Source: Chordicoccus furentiruminis
Lineage (GTDB): Bacteria; Bacillota; Clostridia; Lachnospirales; Lachnospiraceae
DNA length: 64,000 nucleotides
Direction: 5' to 3'
NCBI RefSeq assembly: GCF_019355395.1
Contig: NZ_CP048829.1
Span: forward strand, 248,001 to 312,000
Below, piece by piece: positions 15,590 through 24,416 of this stretch. The notes beneath the pieces were generated by a model. That model was given only the letters and a program-made list of their open reading frames with translations, searched no databases and was not told the origin of the DNA. Made by a program: the position numbers and the translations under genes. Every line of letters begins with the position of its first letter. Positions within the stretch are counted from its first letter, which is position 1.

Positions 15590-18500
15590 TCAAACAAGAT
15601 CAAACAGTGAGATCTGGTTGCTCTCCGGGATATCCTTCAGAACGCCCATCTCCTCCAGCAGATCGATGATCGTTTTCGATACCTTCGTGCGCTCCCGGAA
15701 GTCGTCCTTCGAAAGGAAGGGCCCCTTCTTCGTCTCCTCTTCCACGGCGATCGCCTGCGTGTCCCCGAGACCGCCCACCGAGTTCAGCGGAGGCATGATC
15801 TTTCCGTCGATGATGGAGCAGCGCGTCGCATGCGCACGGTACAGGTCGAGCCTGTGGAAGGAAAAGCCTCTGGCATACATTTCCCGCACAAGACGCATAT
15901 CATCGAGTTCTTCCTTCTCCTTCGCCGACGGATCGGCCTCCTTTTTGATCTGATCCGCGTAATAATCGAGCTTCTCCCGTCCCTGGCACATATGCTCGTA
16001 ATTGAACGTCTTCAGGCGGATCGAGAACATGGCGGCATAGTAGGCAAGCGGATAATTGATCTTGTAATAGGCGATGCGGAACGCGTTCATGACGTAAGCC
16101 GCCGCGTGCGCCTTCGGAAACATATATTTGATACGCTTGCAGGATTCGATGTACCAGTCCGGCACACCATGGTCACGCATCTCCTTCTCCTGCTCCGGGG
16201 AAAGCCCGCGGCCCTTCCGAACGGCTTCCATGATCTTGAAGCTGTGCTCCGGCTCGACGCCCCACTGAATGAGATTCAGCATGATATCATCACGGGTGCA
16301 GATCGCGGTGCCCAGCGTGCAATCTCCTCTCTCGATGAAATACTGCGCGTTGTCCAGCCAGACATCCGTCCCGTGGGAAAGACCGGAAATCCGGATCAGT
16401 TCCGAAAACGTTTTCGGCTTCGTCTCCCGCAGCATCCCCATGACGAAGCTGGTACCGAACTCCGGCACGCCCAGCGTCCCCAGATCGCACCCGTCAAGAT
16501 CCGCCTTCGTCACGCCGAGTGCCTCCGTTCCCTGAAAGAGGGAGAGAACGCCCTTGTCGTCCAGCGGCACATCATGGGGATCCGTTCCCGTCAGATCCTG
16601 CAGCATACGGATGATGGTCGGATCATCGTGTCCGAGAATATCCAGCTTCAGCAGGTTCGTGTCGATGGAATGATAATCGAAATGCGTCGTGATGAACGGT
16701 GAGTTCATGTCGTTGGCCGGGTGCTGAATCGGCGTGAACCAGTTGATGTCCATCCCCTTCGGGAGGACGATGACGCCGCCCGGGTGCTGGCCGGTCGTGC
16801 GTCGGACGCCGACGCAGCCCGCCGAGAGTCGTTCCAGCTCGCAGCTCTTCTTCGCCTCGCCCTTGTCCTCAAAATAATGCATCGCGTAACCGTAGGCCGT
16901 CTTGTCCGCCACCGTGCCGATCGTGCCCGCCTTGAAGGTCTGTCCCTTTCCGAAAATCACCTCCACGAACTGCTGCGCGACGCCCTGCTCGTCGCCGGAG
17001 AAATTCAGATCGATGTCCGGCTCCTTGTCTCCCTTGAAACCGAGGAAGGTCTCAAACGGGATATCGAAGCCGTCCTTGATCATCTTCGTCCCGCAGTGCG
17101 GACAGAACTTGTCCGGCATGTCGCATCCGCTCCGTCCCTCGGCGTGGGCGAGACGGGTTTCCTCCGAGTCGAATTCGCTGTACCGGCATTTCGGGCAGCG
17201 GTAGTGAGGCGGCAGCGGATTCACCTCCGTGATATGCGACATCGTCGCGACGAAGGAACTGCCCACCGACCCCCGGGAACCGACCAGATAGCCGTCATCG
17301 TTCGACTTCTTCACCAGCTTCTGCGCGATGATATACATCACCGCGTACCCGTTCCGGATGATGGAGCCGAGCTCCTTGTCCAGCCGCGACCGGACGAGTT
17401 CCGGTATCGGATCGCCGTACCACTCCCGGGCGGTCTCGTAGCACATCGCCTCCAGATCCTCCGCCGCGTGAGGAATCGACGGCGGACATTTGTACGGATA
17501 GATCGGCGACACATCCCCGATCTGTTCCGCGATCCGGTTGGTGTTCGTGATGACAACCTCCCGGCATTTTTCCTCCCCGAGATAGGAAAATTCAGCCAGC
17601 ATCTCCTCCGTCGTCCGGAGATAGAGCGGCGGCTGGCCGGACGCCTCCTCCGTGAAGCCGTGTCCGGCCTGAATGATCGACCGGTAGATCGCGTCCTCCG
17701 GATTCAGGAAGTGCACGTCACATGTGGCGCAGACCGGCTTGCGGAACTGGTCCCCGAGCCGGACGATCCGCCGGTTGATGTCACGGAGATCCTCCACCGA
17801 CCGGATCCCGCTCCTTGTCTCTCCGATCAGGTAGTTGTTGTTGCCTGTGGGCTGGATCTCAAGATAGTCGTAGTACCCGGTGATCCGGGCGATCTCCGCG
17901 TCCGAAGCGCCGCTTAAGATAGCCTGATACAGCTCGCCCGCCGAGCAGGCGCTCCCGAGAATCAGTCCCTCTCTGTGCGCGTTCAGAACGGAGCGCGGAA
18001 TCCGCGGCCTTGTCTTGAAATACTTCAGATGCGACTCCGAAACCAGCGTATAAAGGTTGCGCCGCCCGATCTCATTCTTCGCCAGCAGGATGATGTGGTA
18101 GTATTTCAGGTTCCGGATACGATCCACCGAGACAGCGCCCTTCGCATTGAGGTCTCCGAACGTGACGATGTTCTGGCTCTCCATCCCTTCGAGCAGCCGG
18201 AGATAGGCCATCGCCATACTCCTTGCCCGCGGGAACGCGCGCATCTCGTCCGTATTCGGCACCTTCAGATGGCGGATAAGCGTCCGGAACCGGATCTTGC
18301 CGAGTCCCGGGAGAAGGTAGCGGGCCACCGCGGGAATATCGATGAAAGTCCGGCCCGGTGGCTCGATTCCATACCGCTCGCAGGCGGCCAGGATAAAGTT
18401 CATGCCCTGATCCGCATCATAGGCGATCAGCGGCAGACTGCCGGCGAACTCCGCGAAAGCCCTCATCGCGTGTTCCAGATCCGGAGACGAAATCACCATA

Positions 18501-20071
18501 TTGTCGGTGATCCCCACCTCCGTCTGGATGGAGAACGGGATCGGCCGCCCGGGATTGACCAGCGTGGAAAACTCTTCCGTCAGCCGTCCGCCTTCGATCT
18601 TCTGTGCAGCAATCTCGATGATATCGTGCGTAAAAGGACTCTGACCGGTCGTCACGACATCGAACACGACACAGGGACCGTCGATTCTTCCCTCGACGGC
18701 GCCGCCGACCAGATTCTTCATGTCGTCGACCAGATAGCCCTCCATGCCGTAGATCACCTTGAGATCCGCGTCTTTCGGAATACCGCCCTTCCCTCCGAAG
18801 CACTTCTTTGCCTCCGGAAACGCCTGCACGACACCATGGTCGGTGATGGCGATCGCTTTCATGCCGAACCGGTAGGCCTGTTTGACGATGGAGGTCGCCG
18901 AGGCCACCGCGTCCATATCCGACATCTGCGTATGGCAGTGCAGCTCGACCCGCTTCACCGTCGCGTGATCTTCCCGTGCCTCGCGGAACGGCGGAATCCG
19001 GCGGATGCCGTACACGCTCTTGATCATCATCTCCCGGTCATAGGGGTCCAGATCCATCAGGCCCTTGATCACAAAACAGCTGCCCTTCCGGAAGGCCGAC
19101 TCGTATTCCGGGAGATCCTCCTTGTCAAACCACAACTTGAAACGGAGGCTGTCAGTGTAGTCTGTGACGGCAACCGTGAAAATGATGCGGCCGCTCCGTG
19201 TCTCCCGGCTCTCCGTCGCGAAAACTTCGCCCCGCACGGTCACTTCTCTCGGATCGTCTCCCAGTGAGCTGATCGGGTCGGGTTCGTCATCGAAGGCCCG
19301 TCCGTAGAGGACGGACGCATCCTTTGCCAGACTCTGGTGACGCCGGCTGTACTGCTTTTCCTCTTTCACAGGAAGCTTTTTCTCGACAGCCGCGCCGGCG
19401 TGACGCTTCTCGTTGCGTTCCATCACCTCGCGGATCTTCTCTTCGATCTGCAGGTCGTCCGCCTCCCTCGCGGATGCCGCCTTCTTCTCCGATACCTTTC
19501 CCAGCACTTCGACATTTTTGAAACCGGCGCGTTCGCAGAAAATCTTCTCCACGTAGGCAATCAGCCGGTCCTGCTCCCTCAGAAAGACGGCACTGTCCGG
19601 TACTGTGACCGTGACCGTCTGGAACGGGCTGCACCCGCCTTGCGGCTCAGTCTCTGCCTCCTCCGTGCTTTCCTTCCTTCCGGCCTCGTCCTCCGTCTCC
19701 CCGAACGTCAGTTCGGAATGCAGAAAGGCCTGCTCCAGCAGCGGGTCGACGTTCTTCAGCTCGGTCACCATGCTGGACCGGTACGCCTTGTAAAAATTGG
19801 ACGCGCTGTAGGATCCGGACAGCACAAAATGCTCGATGACCTTCACCTCCATGCGGCCCGCGTTTCCGAAGACCTGCGCGGAGATGGCATCCTCGAGCCG
19901 GTAGATATGCTGCTTCTTCAGCCAGTTTTCCGATACAATATAGATTTTGAGGCGATTCCTCGCATGATTGACCGTAATCCGCTCCACCTTCACATACTCG
20001 AGAAGAGCCCGGATCTTCGGATCGACATCAAGGCCAGGAAACGCCTCCAGAAATGGTTTTGCCTGATTCAT
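15590..20071 (-). CDS. polC: DNA polymerase III alpha subunit, PolC type, with degenerate proofreading exonuclease
   Basis: Replicative DNA polymerase of low-GC Gram-positives; 1493 residues. Order: N-terminal domains (1-250), OB fold (about 275-355), PHP domain (ELHCHTQMSD at 376), exonuclease domain inserted in PHP (about 467-630), PHP continuation (TCDVHFLNPED), zinc-binding knuckle (CPKC...CPHCG), palm with EPDIDLNFSGDEQ, then fingers. The polymerase appears intact. In the exonuclease, Exo I FDVETTG is FDVVTTG (Glu to Val473), the Exo II Asp is Gly556, and the Exo III His and Asp are Met610 and Arg615, leaving only Asp471. The frame is uninterrupted. It lies 12 nt downstream of ispG. Confidence 0.95.
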   Translation of the reverse strand: MNQAKPFLEAFPGLDVDPKIRALLEYVKVERITVNHARNRLKIYIVSENWLKKQHIYRLEDAISAQVFGNAGRMEVKVIEHFVLSGSYSASNFYKAYRSSMVTELKNVDPLLEQAFLHSELTFGETEDEAGRKESTEEAETEPQGGCSPFQTVTVTVPDSAVFLREQDRLIAYVEKIFCERAGFKNVEVLGKVSEKKAASAREADDLQIEEKIREVMERNEKRHAGAAVEKKLPVKEEKQYSRRHQSLAKDASVLYGRAFDDEPDPISSLGDDPREVTVRGEVFATESRETRSGRIIFTVAVTDYTDSLRFKLWFDKEDLPEYESAFRKGSCFVIKGLMDLDPYDREMMIKSVYGIRRIPPFREAREDHATVKRVELHCHTQMSDMDAVASATSIVKQAYRFGMKAIAITDHGVVQAFPEAKKCFGGKGGIPKDADLKVIYGMEGYLVDDMKNLVGGAVEGRIDGPCVVFDVVTTGQSPFTHDIIEIAAQKIEGGRLTEEFSTLVNPGRPIPFSIQTEVGITDNMVISSPDLEHAMRAFAEFAGSLPLIAYDADQGMNFILAACERYGIEPPGRTFIDIPAVARYLLPGLGKIRFRTLIRHLKVPNTDEMRAFPRARSMAMAYLRLLEGMESQNIVTFGDLNAKGAVSVDRIRNLKYYHIILLAKNEIGRRNLYTLVSESHLKYFKTRPRIPRSVLNAHREGLILGSACSAGELYQAILSGASDAEIARITGYYDYLEIQPTGNNNYLIGETRSGIRSVEDLRDINRRIVRLGDQFRKPVCATCDVHFLNPEDAIYRSIIQAGHGFTEEASGQPPLYLRTTEEMLAEFSYLGEEKCREVVITNTNRIAEQIGDVSPIYPYKCPPSIPHAAEDLEAMCYETAREWYGDPIPELVRSRLDKELGSIIRNGYAVMYIIAQKLVKKSNDDGYLVGSRGSVGSSFVATMSHITEVNPLPPHYRCPKCRYSEFDSEETRLAHAEGRSGCDMPDKFCPHCGTKMIKDGFDIPFETFLGFKGDKEPDIDLNFSGDEQGVAQQFVEVIFGKGQTFKAGTIGTVADKTAYGYAMHYFEDKGEAKKSCELERLSAGCVGVRRTTGQHPGGVIVLPKGMDINWFTPIQHPANDMNSPFITTHFDYHSIDTNLLKLDILGHDDPTIIRMLQDLTGTDPHDVPLDDKGVLSLFQGTEALGVTKADLDGCDLGTLGVPEFGTSFVMGMLRETKPKTFSELIRISGLSHGTDVWLDNAQYFIERGDCTLGTAICTRDDIMLNLIQWGVEPEHSFKIMEAVRKGRGLSPEQEKEMRDHGVPDWYIESCKRIKYMFPKAHAAAYVMNAFRIAYYKINYPLAYYAAMFSIRLKTFNYEHMCQGREKLDYYADQIKKEADPSAKEKEELDDMRLVREMYARGFSFHRLDLYRAHATRCSIIDGKIMPPLNSVGGLGDTQAIAVEEETKKGPFLSKDDFRERTKVSKTIIDLLEEMGVLKDIPESNQISLFDLV

Positions 20072-20083
20072 GAACCCTCACAG

Positions 20084-21157
20084 TCAGCTGAGACCGTCCG
20101 GACTGCTCACTCTCAGCAGCTCCTCCCGGAGCGCACCGAGCAGCTGATCCTCCGGCACTTTTCTGATGATCTCGCCATGGCGGATGAGCAGTCCCTCGTG
20201 CCTGCCGCCGGCAATGCCGAAATCCGCTTCTTTTGCCTCTCCCGGACCGTTCACCACGCAGCCCATCACGGCCACCTTCAGATCCAGCGGAATATCCTGC
20301 ACCATCTGCTCCACCTGATTCGCCAGCGTGATCAGATCGATCTCCGTCCGCCCGCAGGTCGGACAGGAAACCACCTCGATGCCGCCTCTCCGAAGTCCCA
20401 GTGACCGCAGAATCAGTTTAGCCGAGCGGACCTCTTCCAGTGGATCGCCTGTCAGAGAAACCCGGATCGTATCGCCGATTCCCTCGTGAAGCAGGATACC
20501 CAGCCCCACAGCCGACTTGACGTTGCCTGAGAAAACCGTCCCGGCCTCCGTGATGCCAACATGAAGCGGATAGGCCGTCTGCTCAGACATCAGCTCGTAG
20601 GCTTTGATACACATCAGTACATCCGACGACTTGATGCTGATGACCAGATTGTCGTAGTCAAAGTCCTCGATCATCCGCACCTTGTCGAGCGCGCTTTCCA
20701 CCAGTCCCTCGGCCGTCACGCGGCCGCCGTGGCGCCGGATCACGTCCTGCTCCAGCGAACCGGAATTTACGCCGACGCGGATCGGGATGTTCCGCATGCG
20801 GGCCGCGGCGACCACATCGCGGATATGCTCCGGGCCTCCGATGTTCCCCGGATTGATCCGGATCTTGTCCGCACCGTGCTCGATCGCCGCGATCGCGAGC
20901 TGATAATTGAAATGAATGTCCGCCACCAGCGGGATATGGATGCGCTTTTTGATCTGCTCCAGCGCCTCCGCCGCCTCTCTGGTCGGCACCGTGCAGCGCA
21001 CGATGTCGCAGCCCGCCTTCTCCAGGGCGATGATCTGCGCCGCCGTCGCATCCGCATCCTCTGTCTTTGTGTTCGTCATCGACTGGATCGCGATGGGATG
21101 GCCTCCGCCGATCACACGGCTGCCGATCCGGATCTCCTTCGTATGCTCCCGGTTCAT
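20084..21157 (-). CDS. ispG: 4-hydroxy-3-methylbut-2-en-1-yl diphosphate synthase
   Basis: Penultimate enzyme of the MEP isoprenoid pathway, reducing MEcPP to HMBPP with an oxygen-sensitive [4Fe-4S] cluster. The cluster cysteines are in SCPTCGRTEID and VMGCVVNGPGE. The N-terminal TIM-barrel start IRIGSRVIGGGHPIAIQSMT is typical. At 357 residues it is the short bacterial form without the plant insert. The ATG at 21157 has GGGAGGTG 5 nt upstream; the frame is open to 21205. It lies 13 nt after folA and 12 nt before polC, so it is inside one operon. Confidence 0.96.
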   Translation of the reverse strand: MNREHTKEIRIGSRVIGGGHPIAIQSMTNTKTEDADATAAQIIALEKAGCDIVRCTVPTREAAEALEQIKKRIHIPLVADIHFNYQLAIAAIEHGADKIRINPGNIGGPEHIRDVVAAARMRNIPIRVGVNSGSLEQDVIRRHGGRVTAEGLVESALDKVRMIEDFDYDNLVISIKSSDVLMCIKAYELMSEQTAYPLHVGITEAGTVFSGNVKSAVGLGILLHEGIGDTIRVSLTGDPLEEVRSAKLILRSLGLRRGGIEVVSCPTCGRTEIDLITLANQVEQMVQDIPLDLKVAVMGCVVNGPGEAKEADFGIAGGRHEGLLIRHGEIIRKVPEDQLLGALREELLRVSSPDGLS

Positions 21158-21170
21158 AAACACCTCCCGG

Positions 21171-21662
21171 TCATTTTCTGCGGTATGTATCAAACTCATA
21201 AACAAGATCGAAATACGTCAGTTCGTCCGTGGCGCGAACCTTCTCCCACTCCGGATCATGATCCAGGTCGGGGAGCCGCGTGTCCGCGTCATAGGCGAAA
21301 TCGATTTTCGTGATATACGCCGTATCGCAGTACGGAAGAAGGGAGCGGTAAACCTCGCCTCCGCCGATCACGAAGACGTCCCTCGTGTCATACCGGGCGG
21401 CCGCGTTCAGCGCTTCCTCCACAGAATGGACCACAGTGGCGCCCTCCGCCTGATAATCCATCTGTCTCGTGATGACGATATTCTCCGCCCGGTTCCGGAG
21501 CGGTTTTTTCTTCGGAAAGGACTCAAGCGTCTTTCGTCCCATAATCACCACTTTTCCCGTCGTCATCTGACGGAAATACGCCATATCCTGCGGAATCGAA
21601 ACCAGCAGCTTTCCGTTTCTGCCGATGGCCCAGTTCCTGTCCACCGCTGCAATCAGATTCAT
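21171..21662 (-). CDS. folA: Dihydrofolate reductase
   Basis: Reduces dihydrofolate to tetrahydrofolate with NADPH, regenerating the cofactor oxidised by the thymidylate synthase encoded just upstream. It begins MNLIAAVDRNWAIGRNGKL, has the NADPH-binding VVIMGRKTLESFP and the family motif VFVIGGGEVYRSLL. The 163-residue length is standard for the chromosomal type. thyA ends 20 nt upstream; thyA-folA pairing is common because the two reactions are linked. Confidence 0.96.
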   Translation of the reverse strand: MNLIAAVDRNWAIGRNGKLLVSIPQDMAYFRQMTTGKVVIMGRKTLESFPKKKPLRNRAENIVITRQMDYQAEGATVVHSVEEALNAAARYDTRDVFVIGGGEVYRSLLPYCDTAYITKIDFAYDADTRLPDLDHDPEWEKVRATDELTYFDLVYEFDTYRRK

Positions 21663-21682
21663 ATTCTTCCCTTTCCGCGTGC

Positions 21683-22531
21683 TCAGACGGCTACCGGTAT
21701 ATGCGTCACCTGGGGTCCGTGCTCATAGTGTTCCACGATCAGGTCGTCTGTGGTGAAATCGTAGAAATCCCGGATCTCCGGATTCAGCCGCACGAGCGGC
21801 GCCGGGTATGTCGGCCGGCGGATCAGTTCCTCGACGATGGGCACATGCCGGTCATAGATATGCGCGTCCGCGATCATATGCACAAGCTGTCCCGGAATCA
21901 TGCCGCTGACCTGGGCAAACATCATCAGAAGAATCGCATACTGCGCCACATTCCAGTTGTTTGCCGTGAGCACGTCCTGTGACCGCTGCGTCAGCACGGC
22001 GTTCAGAGTCGGCCGGTCGTCGCCCGGATGCTCGGTCACGTTGAAGGTGACCGACCACGCGCAGGGATAGAGTCCCATCTCGTGGAGGTCATGATGATTG
22101 TAGAGGGAGGTGACCATCCGGCGGCTGAATGGATGATGCTTCAGTTCATAAAGGATCCGGTCGGTCTGGTCGAACCAGCCCTCCGGATACTGGTGCTTCA
22201 CGCCCATCTGATAGCCGTAGGCTTTGCCGATCGAACCGTTCTCATCGGCCCATGAGTCCCAGATGCCCGAATGAAGATCATGAATATTGTTCGATTTCTT
22301 CTGCCAGATCCAGAGAATCTCATCCATGCAGCTCTTCAGTGCAGTCCGGCGGAGCGTAATCGCCGGAAATTCCTTTCTCAGATCATACCGGTTGCAGACG
22401 CCGAACTGCTTGATCGTATACGCCGGCGTCCCGTCCTCCCAGTGCGGGCGTACCTTTTCCCCCCGGGTATCTGTTCCGCTGTCCAGAATATCCCGGCACA
22501 TGGAAATAAAAACCTCATCCGCGTAGCTCAT
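21683..22531 (-). CDS. thyA: Thymidylate synthase (ThyA, B. subtilis ThyA/phage phi3T-like branch)
   Basis: Converts dUMP and methylene-tetrahydrofolate to dTMP and dihydrofolate. The catalytic Cys is in LYPCAWSVTFNV and the substrate Arg/Ser region is TQRSQDVLTANNWNVAQYA. These differ from the usual PPCH...Q and QRSxDxxLGxPFN forms and look more like B. subtilis ThyA (family memory, not an alignment). The C-terminal HGPQVTHIPVAV ends as in the family. The length is 282 residues. GGGAG precedes the ATG. It starts 21 nt after malQ ends, so malQ, thyA, folA and ispG are probably co-transcribed. Confidence 0.94.
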   Translation of the reverse strand: MSYADEVFISMCRDILDSGTDTRGEKVRPHWEDGTPAYTIKQFGVCNRYDLRKEFPAITLRRTALKSCMDEILWIWQKKSNNIHDLHSGIWDSWADENGSIGKAYGYQMGVKHQYPEGWFDQTDRILYELKHHPFSRRMVTSLYNHHDLHEMGLYPCAWSVTFNVTEHPGDDRPTLNAVLTQRSQDVLTANNWNVAQYAILLMMFAQVSGMIPGQLVHMIADAHIYDRHVPIVEELIRRPTYPAPLVRLNPEIRDFYDFTTDDLIVEHYEHGPQVTHIPVAV

Positions 22532-22552
22532 TCAATTTTTCTCCCTGATCGT

Positions 22553-24169
22553 TCAGGAAGCGGTCCCGCAGGCCGTCTCCGCCTGTCTCGCCGCTCCCTC
22601 CCCGCCGGATGTTTCCGCTTCGTCCGGCGCTGCCTTCTGATCCTCTGTCTCTCCGTCAGTATCTGCTTTCTCCGGTTCCTTCCGCATCCGCCCATAGAGA
22701 CGCGTCAGCTCGAGAATGGACCGCGCCAGATCATCCGAGAGAAAATGCGGCGCCACACGCCAGCGCCAGTTTCCTCCTCCCACTGACGGACAGTTCATGC
22801 GTGCCTCATTGCCTTTCACAAGAAAGTCCTGAATCGGGATGATGCAGGTATCCGCCACAGAACGGAACGCTTCGCGGATAAAATCCCATGTAAACTGACC
22901 GTAATCCGTATGAACTGAGTTGATGTACCGGCGGGCATAGTCGCGGTCATGATCGCTGATGCTCTCGATCCATCCGCGGGTCGTCATATTGTCATGCGTG
23001 CCCGTGTAGACCACGCAGTTCCGCTCATGCTTATAAGGCAGGTAGAGGGATGATTCACTCGAATCAAAAGCGAACTGCAGAACCTTCATACCCGGGAATC
23101 CCGTATCGGAAAGCAGTTTCCGGACACTGGGCGTGATGAAGCCGAGATCCTCCGCGACGATCCTCACGTCTCCCAGCTCCTCCCGGATCTGTTTAAAAAG
23201 ATCGAGTCCCGGTCCTTTCTCCCATTTCCCGTTCTCAGCCGTCCTGTCCCCGTACGGAACCGCGTAATACTCGTCAAAGCCCCGGAAATGGTCGATGCGG
23301 ATCACATCGAAAAATTCCATGCAGCGGGCAATCCGCCTGATCCACCAGTCATAGTTCCGGCGGGCAAGATAATCCCAGTCATAGACCGGGTTTCCCCACA
23401 GCTGCCCCGTGGACGAAAAAGCGTCCGGCGGGCAGCCGGCGACCTTCGTCGGCTCATACTCCTCATCGAAGGAAAACATCTCCGGATGAGCCCATGTATC
23501 CGCGCTGTCGAACGCCACATAGAAGGGGATATCGCCGATAATCCGGATTCCCCTGTCATTCGCGTAAGCGCGCAGCTTTTTCCACTGCCGCATGAACTCA
23601 AACTGCTGAAAACGGAAGAAGTCAACGGTCTCGCCGATCACCTCCTCCAGCACCGCCATCGCCTTGTGATCCCGGTTGCGGTAAGGCATATCCCACTCTG
23701 TCCACAGCTTGTTCCGGTATTTCTCCTTCAGCGCCATGAAGAGGCAGTAATCCTCCAGCCAGTCGCGGTTCTCCCGGACAAACGTCTGAAAAGGCTCATT
23801 CTCCTCCTCCGTCTCGCGGAAGCGGTGATACGCCGTCCGCAGCATGCGGAAGCGGTTCTGGTACATCGCGTCATAGTCCACTCTTTCCGGGTCCGATCCC
23901 CAGAAGAGAGAGTCGCATTCCTCTCTCGTAAGGAAGTCCTGATCAATCAGCTGATCCGGCGCGATGAAATACGGATTGCCCGCGAAGGTTGAGAAGCTCT
24001 GGTACGGAGAGTCTCCGAATCCGGTCGGTCCGAACGGCAGCACCTGCCAGTACGTCTGGCCGGACTCATACAGAAAATCGATAAATTCATATGCTTCTAT
24101 GGAAAAGCACCCGATCCCGTAGCGCGAAGGAAGCGACGAAACCGGATACAGAATACCGCTTGCTCTCAT
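22553..24169 (-). CDS. malQ: 4-alpha-glucanotransferase (amylomaltase, GH77)
   Basis: Transfers alpha-1,4-glucan segments in maltodextrin and glycogen metabolism in the cytosol. The start RASGILYPVSSLPSRYGIGC and the GH77 catalytic regions are present: nucleophile in IRIDHFRGFDEYY, acid/base in VAEDLGF, third carboxylate in YTGTHDN. After the normal end of the family (near LARSILELTRLYGRMRKEPE) there is an extra tail of roughly 40 residues rich in Glu, Ala, Asp and Gly with no recognisable domain. The start at 24169 is preferred on family grounds; 24187 lacks a Shine-Dalgarno. It is first gene of the run leading to polC. Confidence 0.93.
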   Translation of the reverse strand: MRASGILYPVSSLPSRYGIGCFSIEAYEFIDFLYESGQTYWQVLPFGPTGFGDSPYQSFSTFAGNPYFIAPDQLIDQDFLTREECDSLFWGSDPERVDYDAMYQNRFRMLRTAYHRFRETEEENEPFQTFVRENRDWLEDYCLFMALKEKYRNKLWTEWDMPYRNRDHKAMAVLEEVIGETVDFFRFQQFEFMRQWKKLRAYANDRGIRIIGDIPFYVAFDSADTWAHPEMFSFDEEYEPTKVAGCPPDAFSSTGQLWGNPVYDWDYLARRNYDWWIRRIARCMEFFDVIRIDHFRGFDEYYAVPYGDRTAENGKWEKGPGLDLFKQIREELGDVRIVAEDLGFITPSVRKLLSDTGFPGMKVLQFAFDSSESSLYLPYKHERNCVVYTGTHDNMTTRGWIESISDHDRDYARRYINSVHTDYGQFTWDFIREAFRSVADTCIIPIQDFLVKGNEARMNCPSVGGGNWRWRVAPHFLSDDLARSILELTRLYGRMRKEPEKADTDGETEDQKAAPDEAETSGGEGAARQAETACGTAS

Positions 24170-24237
24170 ATCTGAATACCCCGTCATTCTGAAAAGGCTG
24201 CACGGCCGTTTTGCGAAGTTCCGCGGCCGTCCGGTTT

Positions 24238-24243
24238 ATTATA
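24238..24243 (-). promoter_or_regulatory. -10 element upstream of malQ
   Basis: A perfect TATAAT on the minus strand about 70 nt before the malQ start. The expected -35 position has no good match, so the promoter may be weak or activator-dependent. Confidence 0.45.
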
Positions 24244-24292
24244 CACCCTGCGAAGTGAAACCGCCAGAAGGACCGGATACCGCAGAACAGAC

Positions 24293-24322
24293 GTGCGGAG
24301 CGGGCAGCCGCCCGCTCCGCAC
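24293..24322 (-). terminator. Perfect 13-bp hairpin after the GH2 gene
   Basis: Arms 24293-24305 and 24310-24322 pair perfectly around a 4-nt loop, about 95 nt beyond the GH2 stop and upstream of the malQ promoter. The minus-strand flank GTCTGTTCTG is only mildly U-rich. Confidence 0.55.
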
Positions 24323-24416
24323 GCCGATTCTCCTCATCCTCTCCGGTCTGTCCGCCTCCGGCACTGTACGGCTGTGCTTTCCTTCCCGGGTTCTTTCATC
24401 AGAAACCGTCATCCGT

